DNA of 64,000 bases, taken from Cellulomonas sp. NS3. GTDB lineage: Bacteria > Actinomycetota > Actinomycetes > Actinomycetales > Cellulomonadaceae. The stretch spans positions 2,976,001 through 3,040,000 of the forward strand of contig NZ_CP103289.1 of assembly GCF_024757985.1 (NCBI RefSeq), read 5' to 3'. The translations under genes and the position numbers were made by a program. Shown piece by piece: positions 58,421-64,000 of this stretch (within the stretch, counting starts at the first letter, position 1; each line of letters starts with the position of its first letter). The notes beneath the pieces were generated by a model. It made no database searches, had not been told where the DNA came from, and worked only from the letters and a program-made list of their open reading frames with translations.

Positions 58421-59624
58421 CGTCGCCCTCCGGCGCGTCGTCGCCGTCCGGCCGCGCTCCGGTGCGGTCCGGTCCGAGGCCGGTCGCCGTGCGCGACGGA
58501 CCACCGACGACGAGCGCCGCCACGGCCGTCGTCGCCGGGATCGCCAGGACCAGCCCGATCGAGCCGACGAGCGTGCGCACCACCTCCTCGGCGATCTCCC
58601 CGCTCGTCAGCGTGCCGAGGAGCGCCCGGTCGGACAGGCTCACGAGGAGCACGAGCGGCAGCGCCGCGCCGACGTACGCGAACGCCACGGTGTAGACCGT
58701 CGAGGCGATGTGGTCGCGCCCGATCCGCATCCCGCGCGCGTACAGCTCGCGCCGGCTCGCGTGCGGTGCGCTCGCGCGCAGCTCCCACACCGCGGACGCC
58801 TGCGTGATCGTCACGTCGTTGAGCACACCGAGACCCGCGACGACGATCCCGCACAGCAGGACGCCGCGCAGGCTCACGTCGGGCGCGTACTGCTGCAGGT
58901 CCAGCGCGTTCTCGTCGACGAGCCCGGTCAGGTGCGCGCTGTCGCTCGCCCACCCCGCGAGCAGAGCCGTCGCGGCGAGCCCGCCGAACGTCCCGAGCAG
59001 GGCGGCCGTGGTCCGGGCGGTCACCCCGTGCGCGAGGTACAGCAGCACGAACATGAGCGCGGACGCCGTGACGAGCGCGACCGCGACGGGTGGGCGCCCC
59101 TCGAGCAGCGCGGGCAGCGTGAACCACGCGATCCCGCCGAACGACACGACGAGCCCGACGAGCGCCGCGAGACCGCGCCAGCGCGCGACCACGAGCACGA
59201 GCACGGCGAACACGGCCGCGAGCAGCCCGATCGGGGCGTCGCGCACGAAGTCGACGAAGACGTACGGGCTGCCCTCGTCCGCCGCGGCCTCGATGCGCAG
59301 GACCGTCAGCGTGTCGCCCGGCTCGACCTCGGGCACGTACTCGGGCGGGACGAGCACGGGCGTGCTGCTGCCGTCGGCGAGCTCGCCCACGACCTGCGTC
59401 TCGGCGGCCGCCTCCGGCGCACGGTCCACCGAGGTCACGAGCACGCGCTCGAACGACGTGCCGGGGGCGGTCGTGCGCAGCACGGGCAGCGCGTCACGGT
59501 CCGGCCACAGCGCCCAGGCACCGAGCACCGTCACGAGCAGCGCGGGGACGACGAGCGCCGCGAGCACCAGACGCACGCGCCGGCTCGCCCGCGGCTCCGG
59601 GCCGCCGTGCACGTGGCCGCTCAC
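58350..59624 (-). CDS. YibE/F-family multipass membrane protein (paralogue)
   Basis: This 424-residue protein starts at GTG 59624 (VSGHVHGGPEPRAS). Helix pattern and signature segments (GVLNDVTITQASAVWELRA, MRIGRDHIASTVYTVAFAY) are nearly identical to those of the plus-strand neighbour, so the two are paralogues. The N-terminal exterior domain is much more diverged. The C-terminal ~35 residues (RPDGDDAPEGDVSARARASD) are low-complexity and are encoded by the complement of the neighbour's 3' end. The family function is unknown; a membrane transport role is often suggested. Confidence 0.88.
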   Translation of the reverse strand: MSGHVHGGPEPRASRRVRLVLAALVVPALLVTVLGAWALWPDRDALPVLRTTAPGTSFERVLVTSVDRAPEAAAETQVVGELADGSSTPVLVPPEYVPEVEPGDTLTVLRIEAAADEGSPYVFVDFVRDAPIGLLAAVFAVLVLVVARWRGLAALVGLVVSFGGIAWFTLPALLEGRPPVAVALVTASALMFVLLYLAHGVTARTTAALLGTFGGLAATALLAGWASDSAHLTGLVDENALDLQQYAPDVSLRGVLLCGIVVAGLGVLNDVTITQASAVWELRASAPHASRRELYARGMRIGRDHIASTVYTVAFAYVGAALPLVLLVSLSDRALLGTLTSGEIAEEVVRTLVGSIGLVLAIPATTAVAALVVGGPSRTATGLGPDRTGARPDGDDAPEGDVSARARASDPGDRPGRAGAAGTP

Positions 59625-59731
59625 CGTGCCCCGGCCGTCCGGCAGGTCGGCGCGGGGCACGGCGCGCGCAGCGGGCCCGTCGCCGGGCTCGCGGCCGGCG
59701 CCGGCCCCGGGCCCAGCGACGTCACGTCCGG

Positions 59732-61117
59732 TCAGGCGCCGACGAGCCGCGTCGCGAGGTACGCGGTGACCTGGTCGAGCGCGACGCGCTGCTGCGACAT
59801 GTCGTCGCGGTGACGGATCGTGACGGCCTGGTCGTCGAGCGTGTCGAAGTCGACCGTGATGCAGAACGGCGTGCCGATCTCGTCCTGGCGGCGGTAGCGG
59901 CGGCCGATCGCGCCCGCGTCGTCGAACTCGACGTTCCACGACCGGCGCAGCTCGGCGGCGAGGTCGCGGGCCTTGGGCGAGAGCTGCTCGTTGCGGCTGA
60001 GCGGCAGCACCGCGGCCTTGACGGGCGCGAGCCGCGGGTCGAGCCGGAGCACCGTGCGCTTGTCGACGCCGCCCTTGGTGTTGGGCGCCTCGTCCTCGAC
60101 GTAGGACTCGACGAGGAACGCCATGAGCGAGCGCGTGAGGCCCGCGGCCGGCTCGATGACGTACGGCACGAAGCGCTCGTTCTTGGCCTGGTCGAAGTAC
60201 GACAGGTCCTGGCCCGAGTGCTCGCTGTGCGTCGACAGGTCGAAGTCGGTGCGGTTCGCGATGCCCTCGAGCTCGCCCCACTCGGAGCCCTGGAAGCCGA
60301 AGCGGTACTCGATGTCGACGGTGCGCTTCGAGTAGTGCGACAGCTTCTCCTTCGGGTGCTCGTAGTGGCGCAGGTTCTCGCGGCTGATGCCGAGGTCGGT
60401 GTACCAGTCGGTGCGCGTGTCGATCCAGTACTGGTGCCACGTCTCGTCGGTGCCGGGCTCGACGAAGAACTCCATCTCCATCTGCTCGAACTCGCGCGTG
60501 CGGAAGATGAAGTTGCCGGGCGTGATCTCGTTGCGGAACGACTTGCCGATCTGGCCGATGCCGAACGGCGGCTTCTTGCGGCTCGTCGTCACGACGTTCG
60601 CGAAGTTCACGAAGATGCCCTGCGCGGTCTCGGGGCGCAGGTAGTGCAGCCCGGACTCGTCCTCGATCGGGCCGACGTACGTCTTGAGCATCATGTTGAA
60701 GTCGCGGGGCTCGGTCCACCGGCCGCGCGTGCCGCAGTTGGGGCACGCGATGTCGGCGAGGCCGTTCTCGGGCGCGCGGCCCTTCTTCTCCTCGAACTCC
60801 TCGAGCATGTGGTCCTCGCGGAACCGCTTGTGGCAGCTCAGGCACTCGGTGAGCGGGTCGGTGAAGACGCCGACGTGGCCCGAGGCGACCCAGACCTGGC
60901 GCGGCAGGATGACCGACGAGTCGAGCCCGACGATGTCCTCGCGCGCGGTGACCATGGTCCGCCACCACTGCTTCTTGATGTTCTCCTTCAGCTCGACCCC
61001 GAGCGGGCCGTAGTCCCAGGCCGAGCGCGTGCCTCCGTAGATCTCACCGCTCGGGAACACGAAGCCCCGGCGCTTGGCGAGGGAGACGACGTTGTCGAGA
61101 CGGGACGGTGCAGCCAC
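59732..61117 (-). CDS. glyS: Glycyl-tRNA synthetase (alpha2 type)
   Basis: This 461-residue protein starts at GTG 61117 with TGGAG eight bases upstream. It is a class II synthetase of the single-chain dimer type: [19 protein letters not shown], a zinc-ribbon-like pair CLSCHKRF and CPNCGTRG, motif 2 region [16 protein letters not shown] with [16 protein letters not shown], and motif 3 near [12 protein letters not shown]. The C-terminal anticodon-binding domain begins at [12 protein letters not shown]. It charges tRNA-Gly and is essential. It is divergent from the zinc-uptake operon. Confidence 0.95.
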   Translation of the reverse strand: MAAPSRLDNVVSLAKRRGFVFPSGEIYGGTRSAWDYGPLGVELKENIKKQWWRTMVTAREDIVGLDSSVILPRQVWVASGHVGVFTDPLTECLSCHKRFREDHMLEEFEEKKGRAPENGLADIACPNCGTRGRWTEPRDFNMMLKTYVGPIEDESGLHYLRPETAQGIFVNFANVVTTSRKKPPFGIGQIGKSFRNEITPGNFIFRTREFEQMEMEFFVEPGTDETWHQYWIDTRTDWYTDLGISRENLRHYEHPKEKLSHYSKRTVDIEYRFGFQGSEWGELEGIANRTDFDLSTHSEHSGQDLSYFDQAKNERFVPYVIEPAAGLTRSLMAFLVESYVEDEAPNTKGGVDKRTVLRLDPRLAPVKAAVLPLSRNEQLSPKARDLAAELRRSWNVEFDDAGAIGRRYRRQDEIGTPFCITVDFDTLDDQAVTIRHRDDMSQQRVALDQVTAYLATRLVGA

Positions 61118-61229
61118 TGCGATCACTCCAGGGGACGAGGGCCCGCGACTGGGTGGCGCGGGGATGACAGCACAGGCTACCGGGGTGGCACCGACCTGCA
61201 CGGGGCGGCCGCGCCCGGGTGCGGCGTTT

Positions 61230-61265
61230 TGACAACGGTTTTCATGCTCGTGAGAATCGTCCTCA
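61230..61265 (+). promoter_or_regulatory. Zur-type operator(s) before znuA
   Basis: TGACAACGGTTTTCA at 61230-61244 is a near-perfect inverted repeat of the kind bound by the zinc repressor Zur in actinobacteria (TGAAAACG-type arms). A second, weaker copy, TGAGAATCGTCCTCA at 61251-61265, follows with centres 21 bases apart and reaches the start codon. Two turns between sites would allow tandem dimer binding. Confidence 0.65.
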
Positions 61266-62266
61266 TGCATCTTCCTCGGATCCCGGCGCGCCCGGAGCAC
61301 GGACGTCGGATCCGCGGTGCCTGCGCGGGCGTCGTGCTCGCCGCTGCCGGCGCGCTCGCCCTGGGCGGGTGCGCGACCACGCCGGCCGACGACGGACGCC
61401 TGTCCGTGCTCGCCTCGTTCTACCCGCTGCAGGCCGTCGCCGCGGGCGTGGGCGGCGACCGCGTGAGCGTCGACTCGCTGACCCCGCCGGGTGCGGAGCC
61501 GCACGACCTCGAGCTCTCCCCCGCGCAGGTCGCCCGGCTCGGGGCGGCCGACCTCGTGGTGTACCTGGCGGACTTCCAGGCCGCGGTGGACGACGCCGTC
61601 CAGGCGAGCCCGCCCGAGCGCGCGCTCGACGCGGCCGGCGTCGTCGACCTCCTCGACGCCGAGCCGGAGGGCGACGCGGCGCACGAGGGCGAGACGCACG
61701 AGGGCGAGGCACACGAGGGCGAGACCGCCGAGGAGCACGCCGAGCACGGGGAGCACGACCCGCACTTCTGGCTCGACCCCAGCCGCATGCCGGCGCTCGT
61801 CGAGGCGGTCGCCGACGAGCTCAGCGAGCTCGACCCCGAGGGCGCCGACGAGTACGCCGCGAACGCCGCCGCGCTGAGCGCGCGCTTCACCGAGCTCGAC
61901 GCGGCCTACGAGACGGGGCTGGCCACGTGCAGCAGCCGCGTGCTCGTCACCTCCCACGCCGCGTTCGGCTACCTCGCGGACCGGTACGACCTCGAGCAGG
62001 TCGCGGTCGCGGGCATCGACCCCGAGGGCGAGCCGTCGCCCGCCCGCCTCGCGGAGATCGGCGAGGTCATCCGCAGCGAGGGCGTAACCACGGTGTTCTT
62101 CGAGACCCTCGTGAGCCCGAAGGTCGCGGAGGCGCTCGCCGCCGACGTCGGCGCCACGACGGCCGTGCTCGACCCGCTCGAGGGCCTCGCCGACGACTCG
62201 CAGGACTACTTCAGCATCGCCGAGGCCAACCTCGACGCGCTGAAGGTGGCATTGTCCTGCTCGTGA
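61265..62266 (+). CDS. znuA: Zinc ABC transporter substrate-binding lipoprotein ZnuA
   Basis: This 333-residue protein has a lipoprotein signal ending LALGGC. The cluster A-I metal-binding fold shows [30 protein letters not shown] (first His), a His/Glu-rich loop at ~residues 145-172 ([14 protein letters not shown], then [15 protein letters not shown]), [18 protein letters not shown] and the late Asp/Glu ligands. The His-rich loop is the mark of zinc rather than manganese binders. ATG 61265 is used; ATG 61244 overlaps the Zur site. It is the first gene of znuA-znuC-znuB. Confidence 0.92.
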   Translation: MHLPRIPARPEHGRRIRGACAGVVLAAAGALALGGCATTPADDGRLSVLASFYPLQAVAAGVGGDRVSVDSLTPPGAEPHDLELSPAQVARLGAADLVVYLADFQAAVDDAVQASPPERALDAAGVVDLLDAEPEGDAAHEGETHEGEAHEGETAEEHAEHGEHDPHFWLDPSRMPALVEAVADELSELDPEGADEYAANAAALSARFTELDAAYETGLATCSSRVLVTSHAAFGYLADRYDLEQVAVAGIDPEGEPSPARLAEIGEVIRSEGVTTVFFETLVSPKVAEALAADVGATTAVLDPLEGLADDSQDYFSIAEANLDALKVALSCS

Positions 62267-63039
62267 GCACCCCCGTGATCGACGCCCGCGGCGTCGACGT
62301 GACCCTCGGCGGGCACCAGATCCTGCGCGGCATCGACCTGGGGGTGCACCCCGGGGAGGTGGTGGCCCTGCTGGGCGCGAACGGCTCCGGGAAGTCGACC
62401 CTCGTGCGTGCGCTGCTCGGCATCGTCCCCGTGAGCGCCGGCGAGGTCCGGCTGTTCGGCGAGCCGCCGGGCTCCCGTGGTGCTCACGACCGCGTCGGCT
62501 ACGTCCCGCAGCGGCTGCCCGCGAGCGCCGGCGTGCCCGCGAGCGCCGTCGAGGTCGTCCTGTCCGGGATGCTGCACGGCCGCCGGCTGCGTCCCCCGCG
62601 CGGCGCGCACGCCCGGGCCCTCGCGGCTCTCGACGGGGTCGGCCTGGCCGACCGGGCGCGACGTCCGGTGCACGAGCTCTCGGGCGGGCAGCAGCAGCGC
62701 GTCCTCATCGCCCGCGCGCTCGTGCGCGACCCGGACCTGCTGGTGCTCGACGAGCCGACCTCCGGCATCGACGTGCCGACGCAGCAGACGTTCGTCGACA
62801 CGGTCGAGCGCCTGCGCGGCGGTGGCGCGACGGTCGTGGTGATCCTGCACGAGCTCGGGGCGTTCGCCCCGCTCATCGGGCGTGCGGTCGTGCTGCGGCA
62901 CGGGCGCGTGGTGCACGACGGCGCGCCGCCCCGGCCCCGCGACGAGCACGCCGGCGCGCACCACGACCACCTGCACGCCCACCCGGACCCCGAGCCGCCC
63001 GTCACCGGTCCGTCGCTCTCCGTGGAGGTGACCCCGTGA
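62263..63039 (+). CDS. znuC: Zinc ABC transporter ATPase ZnuC
   Basis: This 258-residue ATPase starts at a GTG overlapping the znuA stop. It has Walker [12 protein letters not shown]-loop VGYVPQRLP, signature [14 protein letters not shown], Walker [11 protein letters not shown] and switch His in [11 protein letters not shown]. The C-terminus is His-rich ([17 protein letters not shown]) and may bind zinc as a cytoplasmic buffer or sensor. It energises zinc uptake through ZnuB, whose start overlaps its stop. Confidence 0.92.
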   Translation: MSTPVIDARGVDVTLGGHQILRGIDLGVHPGEVVALLGANGSGKSTLVRALLGIVPVSAGEVRLFGEPPGSRGAHDRVGYVPQRLPASAGVPASAVEVVLSGMLHGRRLRPPRGAHARALAALDGVGLADRARRPVHELSGGQQQRVLIARALVRDPDLLVLDEPTSGIDVPTQQTFVDTVERLRGGGATVVVILHELGAFAPLIGRAVVLRHGRVVHDGAPPRPRDEHAGAHHDHLHAHPDPEPPVTGPSLSVEVTP

Positions 63040-63980
63040 GCCTGTGGGACCAGCTCGTCGCGATGGTGTCCTCCCCGCTCATGCTGCGGGCGCTGCTGGC
63101 GGCGGTCGTCGTCGGCGCCGCTGCGCCGGTGGTCGGCACGTTCCTCGTCCAGCGTCGGCTCGCGCTCATGGGCGACGGCATCGGGCACGTCGCCCTGACC
63201 GGTGTCGCGCTCGGCTGGCTCGTCGGCAACGCGGCGTCGGTCGTGCCGCAGGACTCGCTCGCGCTGCCGGGTGCGGTCGTCACGGCCATCGCCGGGTCCA
63301 TCGCGATCGAGCTCGTGCGCGAGCGCGGCCGCACGAGCGGCGACCTCGCGCTCGCGCTCATGTTCTACGGGGGCATCGCGGGCGGCGTGCTGCTGATCAA
63401 GGTCGCGGGCGGCACCAACGCCAACCTCATCAGCTACCTGTTCGGGTCGATCTCGACCGTCTCGAACGCCGACCTCGTGTGGACCGTGGGCCTCGCGGTC
63501 GTGGTGCTCGTGATCGGGCTCGGCCTGCGCGCCGCGCTGTTCTCGGTGAGCCACGACGAGGAGTTCGCGCGCGCGAGCGGGCTCCCGGTGCGCGTGCTCA
63601 ACATCCTCGTCGCGACGATCGCGGCGCTGACCGTGACCGTCGCGATGCGCGTCGTCGGGCTGCTGCTCGTGAGCGCGCTGATGATCGTCCCCGTCGCGAT
63701 CGCGCAGCTGTTCGCGCGGTCGTTCGGCCGCACGATGGCCCTGGCGTCGGCGACGGGGGTCGCCGTGAGCGTCGTCGGGCTCTCCTTCACGTACTGGCAG
63801 GACTACCCGCCGGGCGCGACGATCGTGGTCCTCGCCGTCCTGGTGTACGCGGCCGCGGCGGTCACCCGGCCGCTGCTGCGCCGCAGCGCCCCGGTGCACG
63901 ACCCGCACCCGGACGTGCTCGACGACCTCGAGCTCGACGGCGCGGAGAACGGCGCCGGGCGCGCGCCGGAGTCGTGCTGA
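63036..63980 (+). CDS. znuB: Zinc ABC transporter permease ZnuB
   Basis: This 314-residue protein belongs to the ABC-3 permease family with 8-9 helices: LLAAVVVGAAAPVVGTFLV, RLALMGDGIGHVALTGVALG, ALMFYGGIAGGVLLI and RVVGLLLVSALMIVPVAIAQ. The start GTG overlaps the znuC stop (GTGA). The tail is Asp/His-containing (HDPHPDVLDDLELD). It ends 20 bases before the window edge, and any fur-type regulator gene would lie beyond. Confidence 0.92.
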   Translation: MSLWDQLVAMVSSPLMLRALLAAVVVGAAAPVVGTFLVQRRLALMGDGIGHVALTGVALGWLVGNAASVVPQDSLALPGAVVTAIAGSIAIELVRERGRTSGDLALALMFYGGIAGGVLLIKVAGGTNANLISYLFGSISTVSNADLVWTVGLAVVVLVIGLGLRAALFSVSHDEEFARASGLPVRVLNILVATIAALTVTVAMRVVGLLLVSALMIVPVAIAQLFARSFGRTMALASATGVAVSVVGLSFTYWQDYPPGATIVVLAVLVYAAAAVTRPLLRRSAPVHDPHPDVLDDLELDGAENGAGRAPESC

Positions 63981-64000
63981 CGGGTCGTCGGTAAGGCTCG

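Noticed and set aside
55190-58504. Minus-strand 1104-codon open frame, the longest in the window
   Set aside because: Opposite the sigma factor, its membrane partner and a YibE/F gene; composition is Arg/His/Asp-rich noise.

Overview
High-GC actinobacterial DNA. The very high third-position GC, frequent GTG starts with GTGA/ATGA gene overlaps, SigE-family sigma factors, Tat-exported and lipobox proteins, and a maltose/maltodextrin locus controlled by a LacI-type repressor fit a Cellulomonadaceae-like organism (Cellulomonas, Oerskovia or similar). This placement comes from gene content and style, not from a marker-gene comparison. No complete rRNA or tRNA gene was seen. Housekeeping genes present are dnaG, dgt, dusB and glyS.

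Layout, left to right. 1-800: decayed remnants of a CorA-type transporter and of a permease C-terminus. 833-6103: signalling block with a GGDEF protein and two SpoIIE-type PP2C phosphatases with different sensor domains. 6692-8234: divergent NAD(P)-binding reductase and TetR regulator, with a duplicated palindromic operator between them. 8555-13251: small Cys-rich protein, CYTH-CHAD protein, frameshifted acid phosphatase pseudogene, RsbW-like protein lacking its key Asn, and a PPK2 kinase; CYTH-CHAD and PPK2 suggest polyphosphate metabolism. 13310-15082: small proteins, including a translationally coupled membrane protein and hydrolase-like protein. 15418-23488: secreted alkaline phosphatase, a four-gene ABC importer, and a coupled metallophosphoesterase, read together as a phosphorus-scavenging set. 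23621-24730: serine hydrolase lipoprotein. 24828-26282: tyrosine integrase next to a 43-base fragment of the 3' half of an initiator tRNA, the footprint of an integrated element.

26499-29454 is the most unusual part. Four tightly packed genes encode a 2OG-Fe(II) oxygenase-like protein, a 189-residue Lys/Glu/Asp/Gly repeat protein, a shrunken ATP-grasp-like protein and an intact ATP-grasp ligase. This looks like a ribosomal-peptide modification system related to, but not matching, known graspetide operons. A second unusual operon (33815-37066, minus strand) joins an amidoligase of the glutamine-synthetase-like superfamily, a SigE-family sigma factor and two membrane-anchored proteins that each carry two copies of the same ~45-residue repeat (AFWGAGYT...ETKARAG).

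29489-33627 and 37215-39172 hold stand-alone genes: secreted EEP-fold nuclease-like protein, P-loop kinase, DUF1990, SRAP DNA-protein crosslink protein, Tat-exported repeat protein, luciferase-like oxidoreductase and transglutaminase. 39242-42909 holds dnaG and dgt. 42936-53376 is the maltose/maltodextrin locus: MalE-F-G transporter with a coupled GH13 enzyme, a divergent LacI-type regulator with an alpha-glucosidase downstream, and a secreted alpha-amylase; no dedicated transport ATPase is present. 53460-61117 holds dusB, a sigma/membrane-protein pair, two YibE/F paralogues that converge and overlap at their 3' ends, and glyS. 61230-63980 is a zinc-uptake operon (znuA-znuC-znuB) with a Zur-like operator.
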